In this document: positions 55,265-64,000 of the stretch, in pieces
Numbering within the stretch: the first letter of the stretch is position 1
Layout: every line of letters starts with the position of its first letter
Origin: Burkholderiales bacterium Ga0074133
GTDB taxonomy: Bacteria; Pseudomonadota; Gammaproteobacteria; Burkholderiales; Burkholderiaceae_C
Length of the DNA: 64,000 nt
Assembly: GCA_001464865.1 (NCBI GenBank)
Contig: LNEG01000115.1
Location: forward strand, 40,351-104,350
Direction of reading: 5' to 3'
Program-made: the position numbers and the translations under genes
Notes under the pieces: model-generated
The model's database searches: none
The model's input: the letters and a program-made list of their open reading frames with translations, nothing else
What the model was told of the DNA's origin: nothing

Positions 55265-56158
55265 TCAGCCAGTCACGCGGGCGCCGCCCGACTGCCGCAG
55301 GGTCTGCACCAGCAGGTTCTGCAGGCTGTCCACCGCCTTGGAGCCGCGCGATGCGCGGCTGCGGTACACGGCCACCTCCATCGGGGCCAGCGGCCCCAGG
55401 CCGTGTTCGGTGCCGAGCACTTGCAGCTGCGGTGGCACGCTGCAGTGGGTGAGGGCTGCCACCGCCAGGCCGCTTTCCACCGCTGCAATTTGCCCGGCCA
55501 GGCTGGAGCTGTGATAGACCACCTTGTAGCGGCGCCCCTGCTGCGCCAGCGCGTGGATGGCGCCGCGCCGCGCCAGGCTGGCCGATTCGTACACCGCAAT
55601 CGGCAGCGGGTCCCGCCTCCACAACTCGAACTGCGCCGCCCCCGCCCACACCATGGGCTCATGGAACAGCAGCGTGCCCCGGCGAGCGTGGTCGCGCGAG
55701 ATCAGGGCCAGGTCCAGGTCACCATTGACCACGCGCGGGATGAGTGCGGTGGACTGTTCGCAGTCCAGCTCAATCTCCACCGCACTGTGCCGGGGCGCAA
55801 AGCGCTTGAGCACAGGCGTGAGGTAGCGCGCAGCGTAGTCATCCGGCACCCCCAGCCGCACCCGGCCTGTGAGGGCGTCGCCGTTCAGTGCGTCATGTGC
55901 TTCCGCATGCAGTTGCAGAATGCGGCGCGCATAGCCCAGCAGGGTTTCACCCTCGGGAGTGAGGTGCTGCTTGCGTGCATCGCGCTCCAGCAGTCGGTGG
56001 CCTACGGCGTCTTCGAGCTTTTTGAGCTGCATGCTGACCGCCGACTGGGACCGGTGCACCTCGGCTGCCGCGCCAGAGAGCGAGCCCGCATCCACCACAG
56101 CCACCAGGCAGTGGAGCCAATCGAATTGCAAATCGCGGTAGCTCATGGATTTTCCCAT
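55265..56158 (-). CDS. LysR-family transcriptional regulator
   Basis: A 297-residue LTTR. The HTH at about 15-75 has AGSLSGAAAEVHRSQSAVSMQLKKLED, followed by a periplasmic-binding-like effector domain. It starts at 56158 (MGKSMSYRDLQFDW) or at the second ATG at 56146. It is transcribed away from a DMT transporter gene, with an LTTR-style palindrome (ATTCGATGATCGAAT, T-N11-A) in the 80-bp gap. Control of that transporter gene and of itself is therefore likely. It converges with the ThDP enzyme gene. The co-inducer is unknown. Confidence 0.92.
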   Translation of the reverse strand: MGKSMSYRDLQFDWLHCLVAVVDAGSLSGAAAEVHRSQSAVSMQLKKLEDAVGHRLLERDARKQHLTPEGETLLGYARRILQLHAEAHDALNGDALTGRVRLGVPDDYAARYLTPVLKRFAPRHSAVEIELDCEQSTALIPRVVNGDLDLALISRDHARRGTLLFHEPMVWAGAAQFELWRRDPLPIAVYESASLARRGAIHALAQQGRRYKVVYHSSSLAGQIAAVESGLAVAALTHCSVPPQLQVLGTEHGLGPLAPMEVAVYRSRASRGSKAVDSLQNLLVQTLRQSGGARVTG

Positions 56159-56167
56159 TGATGATGT

Positions 56168-56182
56168 ATTCGATGATCGAAT
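56168..56182. promoter_or_regulatory. LysR-type operator between LysR and DMT transporter genes
   Basis: ATTCGATGATCGAAT is a 15-bp palindrome with a single unpaired centre and fits the LTTR box T-N11-A. It begins 10 bp upstream of the LysR start codon and lies before the AT-rich TTTAAATTAT (56191-56200), a probable -10 region for the transporter gene. Confidence 0.6.
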
Positions 56183-56239
56183 GGTTGGTGTTTAAATTAT
56201 GCGCTTTGGATGGCATGGACTGGCAGCCACACTGCGGGC

Positions 56240-57229
56240 ATGCAGCAGCCTTCCTCTACCGTTTCAGGCACATCCACACCCGTGGTTCCGGCGTCCGCTT
56301 CACCGGTGGCCGTTGCCCGCGTGCTGCCGGATGCCCGCCGGCTGGATGGCTGGGTCGCCTTCGTGCTGGGCAATGCGCTGCTGGGCACCATCGGCGTGTT
56401 TGTGCACGAGGCGCAGGTGGCGCCGTTGACCGTCACTTGGTTCCGGTGCGCGTTTGGCCTCATCGGGCTCACGTTGTGGATGGCGTGGCGCAACCAGTCT
56501 TGGTCGGGACTGCGGCGGGGGCTCTGGGTGGGCTGGGCTGCTTTGCCGTGGGTGTTGCTGCTTAGCGGGCTCAGGTTGGCGAGCTGGTGGCTGTTTTTCA
56601 CCGCAATCCAGCAGGTGCCCACCGGGGTGGCGGTGGTGCTGTTCCATGTGCAACCGCTGTGGGTGTTGCTGCTGGGGGCTTGGTGGTTGAAAGAGGCCGT
56701 GCCCCGGCAGCGCGTGGTGTCGGTGCTGGTCGCCATGGTGGGGCTGGTCCTGGCCACGGGCGTTGCCGAGGGGTTGGCTCCATGGGGCGGTAGCCACGCG
56801 CCAGGCTACTGGGTGGGCGTGGGCCTGTCCCTGATCGGTGCGCTGTGCACAGCCACCGTCACCGTGGTCGCCAAGCGCTTGGGGGCGCTGCCGCTGGGGA
56901 CCCTGGCGTGGTGGCAATGTGCGCTGGGTGCGACCGTGCTGTGGGTGGCACCCGTGGGACACGGTTGGCCTGCCTGGGGTGTCTCCTGGGCATGGCTGGC
57001 TGGGCTGGGGCTGATCCACACCGGATTGGCGTACACCCTGATGTACGCAGGGATGACCCGCCTGGCCACGACCCGGGTGGCGGTACTGCAGTTTGCTTAC
57101 CCCACAGTCGCCATCGTGGTGGACTGGTTGTACTTTCAGAACACTCTGGGCGCTTGGCAGATGGCGGGTGTGGTGCTGATGCTGGGGGCCATCGGGGCCG
57201 GGGAGCGCAGTGCGCGGCGCAATGGCTAA
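56240..57229 (+). CDS. DMT-superfamily (EamA) transporter
   Basis: A 329-residue inner membrane protein with ten predicted helices in two EamA repeats. The first begins at GWVAFVLGNALLGTIGVFVHEA, and the second begins near WVGVGLSLIGALCTATVTVVAK. EamA proteins usually export amino acids or other metabolites. The start at 56240 (MQQPSSTV) was preferred to 56210 because a likely -10 element (TTTAAATTAT) ends at 56200 and would leave almost no leader for the longer form. It is divergent from the LysR regulator, the classic arrangement for an effector-controlled exporter. The substrate is unknown. Confidence 0.85.
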   Translation: MQQPSSTVSGTSTPVVPASASPVAVARVLPDARRLDGWVAFVLGNALLGTIGVFVHEAQVAPLTVTWFRCAFGLIGLTLWMAWRNQSWSGLRRGLWVGWAALPWVLLLSGLRLASWWLFFTAIQQVPTGVAVVLFHVQPLWVLLLGAWWLKEAVPRQRVVSVLVAMVGLVLATGVAEGLAPWGGSHAPGYWVGVGLSLIGALCTATVTVVAKRLGALPLGTLAWWQCALGATVLWVAPVGHGWPAWGVSWAWLAGLGLIHTGLAYTLMYAGMTRLATTRVAVLQFAYPTVAIVVDWLYFQNTLGAWQMAGVVLMLGAIGAGERSARRNG

Positions 57230-57265
57230 TGCACCGCCTGCGCAGGGAGGGCGCCACCCTGCACA

Positions 57266-58606
57266 ATGTCGGGCGTGACCGCCACCGAGCCCGATTTTCC
57301 CGAGAAATCTCCCCCTGCACAGTCTGCCCCTTCCGGCAAGCTGCGCCGCATTGCCCACCTCGACATGGATGCGTTTTTTGCCTCGGTCGAGCTGCTCCGC
57401 TATCCCCAGCTCAAAGGTCTGCCGGTGGTCATTGGCGGCGGGCGCCGCAAGGTCGATGACCTGCTGCTGCAAAGCCCCGATGGAACGGGGCCGCGCGAGC
57501 CGTGCTTCATCCCGGTGGAAGACTTTCCGCTGCTCAGGGACTACGTCGGCCGCGGTGTGATCACCACGGCCACCTACCCCGCGCGGCAGTTTGGCGTGGG
57601 CTCGGCCATGGGCATGATGAAGGCGGCCAGGCTGTGCCCGCAGGCCATCGTGCTGCCGGTGGATTTTGACGAGGTGCGCAAGTATTCGCGCGCCTTCAAG
57701 GCCGCCATCCTGGAGATCGCGCCGGTGATGCAGGACCGCGGCGTGGACGAGGTCTACATCGATTTCACCGAGGTACCTGGCGGGCAGCGCGAGGGCGGCC
57801 GTGTGCTGGCGCGCCTCATTCAGAAAAGCATCTTCGACAAGACGGGGCTGACCTGCTCCATCGGCGTGGCACCCAACCGGCTGCTGGCCAAGATGGCCAG
57901 CGAGTTTGACAAGCCCAATGGCATCTCCATCGTGTACGAGGAGGACCTGCAGACGCGGATCTGGCCGCTGGGGGTGCGCAAGATCAACGGCATCGGGCCG
58001 AAGGCGGGCGAGAAGCTGGCGGGGCTGGGCATCCAGACCATCGGCGAGCTGGCCGCGCAAGACCCGCAGTGGCTCATTGCGAAGTTCGGCAAATCGACCG
58101 GCGCCTGGATGCACCGCGTGGCCTGGGGCCAGGATGAAAGCCCGGTGGTGACCGAGAGCGAGCCGGTGAGCATGAGCCGCGAGACCACGTTCGACCGCGA
58201 CCTGCACGCCGTACGCGACCGGGCCGAGCTGTCCCGCATCTTCACCGACCTGTGCGTGCGCGTGGCCCAGGACCTGGAGCGCAAGGGCTATGTGGCGCGG
58301 ACCATCGGCATCAAGCTGCGCTACGACGACTTCAGGATTGCCACGCGCGACCACACCGCCGAGGCGTACACCGCAGACGCGGCCACCATCCGGCAGCTGG
58401 CGGGGCAGTGCCTCAAGCGCGTGCCGCTGGACAGGCGCTTGCGGTTGCTGGGCGTGCGGGCCAGCGGGCTGGTGCGTGTGGGCGACGAGTCCGCCCCAAA
58501 GGTTGCGGCCGGGCCCGAGGGGCTGCCTCTGCGGGCAACCACCGGCATGGCGGCTCGCCGCCAGCGCAAGCAGATCGAAGCCATGGAAAACGGCGAGCTT
58601 TTCTGA
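57266..58606 (+). CDS. dinB: DNA polymerase IV, Y-family translesion polymerase
   Basis: A 446-residue polymerase. The palm catalytic residues are in IAHLDMDAFFASVE and RGVDEVYIDFTEV, the thumb has NGIGPKAGEKLAGLGIQTIGEL, and the little-finger domain is at the C-terminus (MSRETTFDRDLHAVRDRAEL). It copies damaged templates without proofreading. Compared with E. coli DinB it has an insertion of about 25 residues (DDLLLQSPDGTGPREPCFIP) after the VVIGGG strand in the finger/palm region, which also appears in relatives as far as I recall. No LexA box was recognised upstream. The ATG at 57266 lies 36 bp after the transporter gene. Confidence 0.95.
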   Translation: MSGVTATEPDFPEKSPPAQSAPSGKLRRIAHLDMDAFFASVELLRYPQLKGLPVVIGGGRRKVDDLLLQSPDGTGPREPCFIPVEDFPLLRDYVGRGVITTATYPARQFGVGSAMGMMKAARLCPQAIVLPVDFDEVRKYSRAFKAAILEIAPVMQDRGVDEVYIDFTEVPGGQREGGRVLARLIQKSIFDKTGLTCSIGVAPNRLLAKMASEFDKPNGISIVYEEDLQTRIWPLGVRKINGIGPKAGEKLAGLGIQTIGELAAQDPQWLIAKFGKSTGAWMHRVAWGQDESPVVTESEPVSMSRETTFDRDLHAVRDRAELSRIFTDLCVRVAQDLERKGYVARTIGIKLRYDDFRIATRDHTAEAYTADAATIRQLAGQCLKRVPLDRRLRLLGVRASGLVRVGDESAPKVAAGPEGLPLRATTGMAARRQRKQIEAMENGELF

Positions 58607-58661
58607 AGCGCCTGCAGAGGCCCTGCCGCAGGCCGGGCAGTTCCCCGCGTCCTGCCGCCGT

Positions 58662-59507
58662 TTACTGGCGTGCCGTGCGCACGTTGCGCGGCAGACCCTG
58701 CGGGTGGCTGGTGCGCAGCGGGTTGATGTCCAGCCCGCCGCGGCGTGTGTAGCGCGCGTACACCGTGAGCTTGATGGGCTTGCAGCGTGTCCACACGTCC
58801 ATGAAGATGCGTTCCACGCACTGCTCATGGAACTCGTTGTGGTTGCGAAAGCTCACCAGGTACTGCAGCAGGCCTTCCTGGTTGATCTGCGGGCCGCTGT
58901 AGGCGATCTGCACGCTGCCCCAGTCGGGCTGGCCGGTCACCAGGCAATTGCTCTTGAGCAGGTTGCTGGTCAGCACCTCCGACACCGGTGCCTGGTCAAA
59001 CTCGGCGGTCAGCAGATCCGGCGCAGGCTCGTAGCGTGTGCATTCCACGTCCAGGCGGTCCAGGCTCAGGCCGTCGAGTTCATGCACCGGCTCCTGGTCG
59101 AACAGGTCGGCTCCGATGAGCCTGACGCCCACCGTGGCCGCGTGCTCTGCACCGCGCCATGCGGCTTCGCTGATGTCGGCACGGATGCGCGCCTGCACCT
59201 CGGACGCGTCGGCAAAGCGCGTGTTGTTGAAGCTGTTGAGGTACAGCTTGAATGACTTGCTCTCGACGATGTTGGGGGTCTCGCACGGCACCGTGATGTG
59301 GGCCAGTGCCACCTGCGGTTTGCCGCGCAGGTTCAGCCACGACAGCTCGAACGCCGTCCACAGGTCGGCCCCGAAGAAGGGCGCTGCGCCAGCGATGCCG
59401 ATTTCGGCCCGCTTGCCAGCGCGGGGAATGGGGAACAGCAACGATGCGTCGTACTGGTCGACGTATGCCGACGCCTTGCCCAGTTGTGATTGTTCTGGCG
59501 TGTTCAT
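58662..59507 (-). CDS. queF: NADPH-dependent 7-cyano-7-deazaguanine reductase
   Basis: A 281-residue enzyme of the long, YqcD/E. coli-type QueF. It reduces preQ0 to preQ1 for queuosine tRNA modification. The catalytic Cys is in [21 protein letters not shown], the NADPH-binding QueF motif is in [13 protein letters not shown], and the substrate-binding Glu/His are in [19 protein letters not shown]. It is a cytoplasmic T-fold protein. The start at 59507 ([13 protein letters not shown]) fits family length. It converges with dinB. No preQ1 riboswitch is apparent upstream; the upstream gap instead contains a dispersed AT-rich repeat. Confidence 0.96.
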   Translation of the reverse strand: MNTPEQSQLGKASAYVDQYDASLLFPIPRAGKRAEIGIAGAAPFFGADLWTAFELSWLNLRGKPQVALAHITVPCETPNIVESKSFKLYLNSFNNTRFADASEVQARIRADISEAAWRGAEHAATVGVRLIGADLFDQEPVHELDGLSLDRLDVECTRYEPAPDLLTAEFDQAPVSEVLTSNLLKSNCLVTGQPDWGSVQIAYSGPQINQEGLLQYLVSFRNHNEFHEQCVERIFMDVWTRCKPIKLTVYARYTRRGGLDINPLRTSHPQGLPRNVRTARQ

Positions 59508-59524
59508 TGCCTATCCCTTGATTT

Positions 59525-59592
59525 TGCTATTAAAAGTATAGCTATAAGCCATTGTTTTGATTGGACTTCAGCCCGATTTGGCTTGAAATCAT
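59525..59592. repeat. Dispersed AT-rich repeat, family 1 copy
   Basis: It starts GCTATTAAAAGTATAGC and continues through TTGGACTTCAGCCC and GATTTGGCTTGAAATC. It fills nearly the whole gap between the queF start and the end of the oxygenase gene. It is the copy that best shows the full block order of the family. Confidence 0.75.
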
Positions 59593-59598
59593 GCCGAA

Positions 59599-60477
59599 TC
59601 AGGCGAATTCGCGCTCGCGCAGCCATTTGGTGGCGATCCACTTGTGCCCGGCGATCACCGGAGCACCGCCATGCAGCGTGCGTGTGCTGGGGTGGGGGCG
59701 TTCGTAGCTGAAGAACACCGCGTTGCCGCGCTGCGGTGCCACCTCCAGGTGCATATCGGGAAAGACGGTGCCGCCGCCCTTTTCAGGCGTATTCAGGTAC
59801 ATCACCAGGGTGCCCACGCGCTGCCCGCCGCGCCTGACGATGGTGGGCGTGCCCGGCTCGGCGGGGTCGAAATAATCGTAGTGCGGCTTGTACTCGGCGC
59901 CTGGACGGTAGTGCAGTACCTGCAGGCCTTCGCCGTTTTCCAGCGGCCACTGCAGCAATCGTGCAATGCGCTGCTCAATGCGCCGGATCAGGGGTGACTC
60001 GCCGCGCTGGAAGAACATGCCGTCGCTGGTGCGGTCGTCGTTGATCTCCTCGCCGCCGGTCTTGGTCGCCACCGTGAGCGAGCGCGCCATGCGGGGCTCG
60101 GCCGCGGCAATCAGCGCCTCGCATTCCTCGTCAGACAGCAGGTTGCCCAGCACCACGATGCGCGGTTGCGCCATGGCCAGCAGCACGCTGACCTGGCGGT
60201 CGCCGCCGTCGAGCAGGGCAGGCGATTCATCGAGCTGCGGTTCCGGCACGGGCACGGCGGCGGGCAACCCCTGCTGCACTGCAAGCTCGTTGAGGTGGTC
60301 GTGCAGCGTGGCTTCCAGTGCCTGGGCGGCCACGTCCTCGTCCCACCCCGCATCGCGCATCGACTGCAGCACCACCGGTGCGGCAAAGCCCGCCTGTGCC
60401 TGGTCGATGATCCAGCGCCGCAACTCGGGCGTGACGGACTGCGGGGCGGTACGGCTGGCTTGGGTGCTTGACGGCAT
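59599..60477 (-). CDS. 2-oxoglutarate/Fe(II) oxygenase, prolyl 4-hydroxylase-like
   Basis: A 292-residue protein. The C-terminal 190 residues form a P4H-type double-stranded beta-helix. Iron ligands are His and Asp in YKPHYDYFDP and His in RTLHGGAPV, and the 2-oxoglutarate-binding Lys is in GHKWIATKWLRE. The N-terminal about 90 residues are helical (WIIDQAQAGFAAPVVLQSMRDAGWDEDVAAQAL), possibly for substrate recognition. It is cytoplasmic. The family hydroxylates proline or related side chains, and bacterial targets include EF-Tu, but the target here is unknown. The start at 60477 has no competing upstream ATG. Confidence 0.9.
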   Translation of the reverse strand: MPSSTQASRTAPQSVTPELRRWIIDQAQAGFAAPVVLQSMRDAGWDEDVAAQALEATLHDHLNELAVQQGLPAAVPVPEPQLDESPALLDGGDRQVSVLLAMAQPRIVVLGNLLSDEECEALIAAAEPRMARSLTVATKTGGEEINDDRTSDGMFFQRGESPLIRRIEQRIARLLQWPLENGEGLQVLHYRPGAEYKPHYDYFDPAEPGTPTIVRRGGQRVGTLVMYLNTPEKGGGTVFPDMHLEVAPQRGNAVFFSYERPHPSTRTLHGGAPVIAGHKWIATKWLREREFA

Positions 60478-60620
60478 GGCGGAGTCTTCTGGGTTCCAGG
60501 CAGGAAGGTATCAGGGGCGCATTGTGATGATTTAGCGGTGCCGGGCCAACCGTCAGGCGTGCTGGTTGCAGCCTGATGCCGCTGCAGGCAGGGCTTGCAT
60601 GTGCCGGGCTCCTTGCGAGG

Positions 60621-61397
60621 CTAAGCCGCCTTTCGGCGAAACACCAGCCGCTCGGCTGTGGACGCGCCCGGTGCAAAGCCGTAACCATCGAGGTCAAAGG
60701 CCTCCAGCTGGTGGGGCGTGGCCACGCGGTGGGTAATGGCGAAGCGCGCCATCAGCCCACGGGCCCGCTTGGCATAAAAGCTGATGATCTTGTACTGGCC
60801 GCCCTTCCAGTCCTCGAACACACATTCAATCACCCGTGCCTTGAGCACCGACACATCGACCGCCTTGAAGTATTCCTGCGAAGCCAAGTTGACCACCACC
60901 GGCGTGGTGTCGGCGCGCAGGCGCGCATTGAGGTGATCGGCAATCTGGCGACCCCAGAACTGGTAGAGGTTGCTGCCTGCATCGGTTCCCAGGCGCGTGC
61001 CCATTTCGAGCCGGTAGGGCTGCATGCGATCGAGTGGGCGCAGCACGCCGTACAGCCCGCTCAGGACCGCCACATGCTGCTGGGCCCAGGCGAGATCCTG
61101 CGCATCGAGCGATCGTGCCTGCAGGCCGTCATACACATCGCCATCAAACGCCAGCAGGGCCTGCCGGGAGTTGCCAGCCGTGAAGCGGGGCGTCCAGGCG
61201 GCATAGCGCGCCACGTTCAGGGCCGCCAGCTTGTCGCTCAGCTCCATCAGCGAGGCGATCTCCTGTGGCGATTTCTGGCGCAGCACCTCGATCAGCGCCT
61301 TGGACTGCGGCACGAACTGCGGCGTGGTGTGCGGCAGGTCATCGGGCAGCGGCGTGTCGTAGTCGAGCGACTTGGCGGGAGACAGCAGGAAAAGCAT
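60621..61397 (-). CDS. yaaA: Peroxide stress protein YaaA (DUF328)
   Basis: A 258-residue protein. MLFLLSPAKSLDYDTPLP is the canonical YaaA start, so 61397 is preferred over the ORF-track start 61448. Further hallmarks are AWTPRFTAGNSRQALLAFDGDVYDGL, VLSGLYGVLRPLDRMQPYRLEMGT and NLASQEYFKAV. YaaA lowers damage by limiting free iron during hydrogen peroxide stress in E. coli and has a DNA-binding-like fold. It is cytoplasmic. It stands between the oxygenase and rne genes on the same strand but is separated from rne by a terminator. Confidence 0.95.
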   Translation of the reverse strand: MLFLLSPAKSLDYDTPLPDDLPHTTPQFVPQSKALIEVLRQKSPQEIASLMELSDKLAALNVARYAAWTPRFTAGNSRQALLAFDGDVYDGLQARSLDAQDLAWAQQHVAVLSGLYGVLRPLDRMQPYRLEMGTRLGTDAGSNLYQFWGRQIADHLNARLRADTTPVVVNLASQEYFKAVDVSVLKARVIECVFEDWKGGQYKIISFYAKRARGLMARFAITHRVATPHQLEAFDLDGYGFAPGASTAERLVFRRKAA

Positions 61398-61707
61398 GGC
61401 GATGACAACGCATGAGGAAGGAGAAAGGACCAGCAGGTAAACGGACAAACCTGCAGGCCGGCGACGATGGCTACCAGCCGCGCAGTATTGCGGCAGGGTG
61501 TTGGCGAACCGGGCTGTCGGTGGTGCCGCAGCCCATGGCTTCTGACGGTGCCCGAACGCCGCCGGGGCGCCGAGATGGTACCGGCTGCCCTGCAGGCCAC
61601 CGGATCACGGGGTTTTGCCCGCCGTGCGGCGTGCAAACAAAAATGGCGGCCGAGGCCGCCTTTTTGTGCTGCGCCCAGTGCCGGAGCACCGGGCGCGACT
61701 GCCGGGA
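61398..61707. other. Spacer between yaaA and rne
   Basis: About 310 bp. It holds the rne terminator (61638-61667) and presumably the yaaA promoter on the minus strand. Short frames here are chance ORFs. No other structure was recognised. Confidence 0.4.
61638..61667 (-). terminator. Bidirectional Rho-independent terminator downstream of rne
   Basis: The stem GGCGGC/GCCGCC with loop CGAG is flanked by AAACAAAAAT on one side and TTTTTGT on the other. It works on paper in both directions and is placed 40 bp after the rne stop codon, upstream of the yaaA gene. Confidence 0.85.
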
Positions 61708-64000
61708 TCAGGCGGCCGGTGGCTGCTCAAACGGCAGCTTCATGGCCGAGAGATCGCGGCGTGTCTCCACCAGCACCAGCGGACCTTCGTCGATGACGAC
61801 GGCTGGAGGGCGCTCGCGGGGCACGCGCACCGGCTGTGGCTCGGCGGCGATGGATGCCTGCACCGCGGCCACCTTGGCGGCGTCGGAGTTCACCCATTGC
61901 AGACCGGAGGACGCTGCCACCTGGTGCAGCGCATCGAGGGGCAGTTCAAAGCCCTGGACCTTGGGCATGCCGTTGCCTGCCGCGCTGGAAGCTGCCGATG
62001 GGGCTGGCGCTGCCGGTGAAACGACCGGCGCGGGCGCTGGCACAGGAGCCTGCACGGGGGCTGCAGGAGCCGGTGCCGCCACCACAGGGGCTGCTACTGC
62101 GACCGCGGGGGCGGATGCCACCGGAGCCGCGACTGCCGCGGGCACATGGACGGCAGAGGCCGTTTGTGCCGAAGGCTGAGCCTGCGCTGAAGCCGCTTCA
62201 CCGGGGGCCGTTGCTGCGGTGTTGAAGTAGCTGCGGCGTGGGGCTTCATCCTGTGCCGGTTCCGCTGCGCGGTCTGCGCTGGCGGCCACCGTCGGGTCAA
62301 AGTCCATCATCGCAGGGGCAGCCGCGCCAGCGCTATCGCGCGCCCCGCGTTCGCGGCGGTCACGGCCGTAGCGGTCGCGGGAGCGGCGCTCGCGGCGCTG
62401 CTCTTCGCTGCCGGCGTTGCCGGTGCTCACTTCATTGCCGGAGAGGTCCAGGTCAGGCAGGCTGGCCAGCGGTGCTGTGTCCACAAAGTCTGCGGGGCCG
62501 TTCGCAGGTGCTGCGTTGGTCGCGTCCTGGCCTTCGGCCGAGCGGGGTGCCCGGTCGCCGCGCTCGGTGCGCTCGCCACGGCCACCGCGTTCGCCGCGTT
62601 CACGGCGGGGGCCGCGTTCGCCGCGGGGCTGCTGTGCAGCACCGGCATCCGTCGCCACTGCGTTGCTGCCTGGCATTTCGACCTGGCCCTGCGCGCCAGC
62701 TTCGCCGTTCAGCGATGCAGCCTGGTGGTTGCGGGGCTCGGCATCCCGGCGGCCACGGCCACCTTCGCGGCCACCCTCGCGGCCATTTCGGCCTTCACGG
62801 GGCTCACGCGGCTCGCGTGGTTCACGGGCTTCGCTGCCCTCGGGGCGGCGATCACCATCGCGGGGTGCGCGACCTTCGGTCGAACGCTCGCCACGGCGGC
62901 CGCGTCCTTCTGCAGGTGCGCCGCCTTCACGCTGGGCATCCCTCGGGGCGCCGTCACGGTTGCCATCGCGGCCACCGCGGCGGCCACGGCCTTCGCTGTT
63001 GCGGCCATCACGGCGGGGCTCGCCCCGACCGGTGGTTTCGGGTGTGGCAGCAGGGGCCGGTGCAGCCACCGGTGCGGGTGCCGCGGCGGGGGCGCTGCCG
63101 CCACCGAACAGGCTCTTGATCCAGCCGAAGAAGCCTTGCTCCTGCGGAGCAGCCACAGGAGCGGGTGCGGGTGCCGCCACGGGGGCAGGGGCAGCTGCGG
63201 CGGGTGCCGGGCGCTGGCCTGCGCGCGGTGGTCGTGCAGCGCCTTCGGGACGGGGCTCGGCGACCGGAGCCGGTGCGTCGGGCAGTACGCCCTTGATCAC
63301 GGGCGTCTGCTTGTTGGTAGGCTCCTGCGAGCGGCGCGTCACGGCGGTGGGGTCTTCCACGTCTTCGGCGAGCTTGTAGCTGGCCTCGATGTGGTCGAGG
63401 CGCGGGTCGTCGTGCTTGAGGCGTTCCAGACGGTAGTTCGGGGTTTCCAGCGTCTTGTTGGGAACCATCAGCACGGCCACGCGCTGCTTGAGTTCGATCT
63501 TCGCGATCTCGGTACGCTTTTCGTTGAGCAGGAACGAAGCCACTTCCACGGGCACCTGGCAGTGCACGGCGGCCGTGTTGTCCTTCATGGACTCTTCCTG
63601 GATGATTCGCAGGATCTGCAGTGCCGACGATTCGGTGTCGCGGATGTGGCCTGCGCCGCCGCAGCGGGGGCAGGGGATGGACGAGCCTTCCGAGAGGGCG
63701 GGCTTGAGGCGCTGGCGGCTCATTTCCATCAGGCCGAACTTGCTGATGGTGCCGAACTGCACGCGGGCGCGGTCCTGGCGCAGCGCATCGCGCAGGCGGT
63801 TTTCCACTTCGCGGCGGTTCTTCGACTCTTCCATGTCGATGAAGTCAATCACGATCAGGCCGCCGAGGTCGCGCAGGCGCATCTGGCGCGCCACTTCGTC
63901 AGCGGCTTCCAGGTTGGTACGGGTGGCGGTTTCCTCGATGTCGCCGCCCTTGATGGCGCGGGCCGAGTTCACGTCCACCGACACCAGCGCTTCGGTGTGG
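61708..64000 (-). CDS. rne: Ribonuclease E, C-terminal part (5' end outside window)
   Basis: The frame runs off the window edge, leaving about 763 residues. The catalytic DNase I-like subdomain is visible with both metal-binding aspartates, in [11 protein letters not shown] and [11 protein letters not shown]. The zinc-link CPRCGGAG and the small domain ([17 protein letters not shown]) follow. The rest, about 520 residues, is low complexity: Ala/Pro-rich blocks and a long Arg/Gly/Glu-rich region ([19 protein letters not shown]). This is the unstructured RNA- and degradosome-binding arm. RNase E starts mRNA decay and processes rRNA and tRNA at the inner membrane face. A terminator follows the stop codon. 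Confidence 0.95.
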   Translation of the reverse strand, partial: HTEALVSVDVNSARAIKGGDIEETATRTNLEAADEVARQMRLRDLGGLIVIDFIDMEESKNRREVENRLRDALRQDRARVQFGTISKFGLMEMSRQRLKPALSEGSSIPCPRCGGAGHIRDTESSALQILRIIQEESMKDNTAAVHCQVPVEVASFLLNEKRTEIAKIELKQRVAVLMVPNKTLETPNYRLERLKHDDPRLDHIEASYKLAEDVEDPTAVTRRSQEPTNKQTPVIKGVLPDAPAPVAEPRPEGAARPPRAGQRPAPAAAAPAPVAAPAPAPVAAPQEQGFFGWIKSLFGGGSAPAAAPAPVAAPAPAATPETTGRGEPRRDGRNSEGRGRRGGRDGNRDGAPRDAQREGGAPAEGRGRRGERSTEGRAPRDGDRRPEGSEAREPREPREPREGRNGREGGREGGRGRRDAEPRNHQAASLNGEAGAQGQVEMPGSNAVATDAGAAQQPRGERGPRRERGERGGRGERTERGDRAPRSAEGQDATNAAPANGPADFVDTAPLASLPDLDLSGNEVSTGNAGSEEQRRERRSRDRYGRDRRERGARDSAGAAAPAMMDFDPTVAASADRAAEPAQDEAPRRSYFNTAATAPGEAASAQAQPSAQTASAVHVPAAVAAPVASAPAVAVAAPVVAAPAPAAPVQAPVPAPAPVVSPAAPAPSAASSAAGNGMPKVQGFELPLDALHQVAASSGLQWVNSDAAKVAAVQASIAAEPQPVRVPRERPPAVVIDEGPLVLVETRRDLSAMKLPFEQPPAA

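Noticed and set aside
56300-58828. 842-residue minus-strand ORF opposite the DMT transporter and dinB
   Set aside because: It spans two unrelated real genes; composition is typical of a GC-rich shadow frame.

Overview
The window reads as a chromosomal segment of a GC-rich betaproteobacterium of the order Burkholderiales, most likely family Comamonadaceae (Acidovorax-like). This rests on several things together: the strong GC bias at third codon positions, the style of the proteins (Bug-type solute receptor, long-form RNase E, argH next to a LytS/LytTR pair, MesD-like methionine synthase) and recurrent short AT-rich dispersed repeats around GCTATTAAnnnnATAGC. No rRNA, tRNA, CRISPR array, prophage or complete insertion sequence was seen. 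About 50 genes are supported; the first and last are cut by the window edges.

Layout. 1-3.0 kb: end of a probable MerR-type regulator, a small membrane protein, a small basic protein and two glutathione transferases. 3.1-9.0 kb: a MITE-like inverted-repeat element touching the start codon of a LysR regulator, then a DadA-like D-amino acid dehydrogenase, two GltI-like periplasmic binding proteins and an Asp/Glu racemase. This looks like an acidic or D-amino acid scavenging locus, but it has no permease genes. 9-14 kb: an epimerase-like protein, a dienelactone hydrolase, a ZIP metal transporter and a stand-alone ArsA ATPase. 14.3-18.9 kb: a LytTR response regulator and LytS-type kinase divergent from argH, then a Bug receptor. 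18.9-30 kb: a large catalase whose distal His and Asn are both replaced, then an alpha-2-macroglobulin gene, a small membrane protein and pbpC. 30-34 kb: a Cache/PAS/GGDEF protein and an lldD-type FMN dehydrogenase. 34.2-35.7 kb: a lower-GC island of four small unknown genes. 35.8-36.8 kb: a MesD-like methionine synthase.

36.9-46.2 kb is the most interesting part. A c-type cytochrome, an ECF sigma/anti-sigma pair, a DUF4331 protein with a small lipoprotein, a TPR protein with an EF-hand-bearing HupE/UreJ-like membrane protein, and a DUF3034/exported truncated globin/cupredoxin operon lie together. Five promoter regions here carry the same bipartite motif, (TGAATCC or a variant)-N16-CGTA, including one upstream of the sigma factor itself and one facing the divergent cytochrome gene. 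This predicts a self-contained ECF regulon of envelope redox and metal proteins. It is followed by a receiver-GGDEF protein and a 1516-residue CHASE/PAS hybrid kinase.

52-64 kb: a FAD oxidoreductase and a ThDP enzyme, a LysR regulator divergent from a DMT exporter with a palindromic operator between them, dinB, queF, a prolyl-4-hydroxylase-like oxygenase, yaaA and the 3' part of rne.

A second theme is the dispersed repeats. They occur between genes, in frame inside two genes (the alpha-2-macroglobulin gene and pbpC), across two start codons (ZIP transporter and cupredoxin), and directly against a third (LysR).
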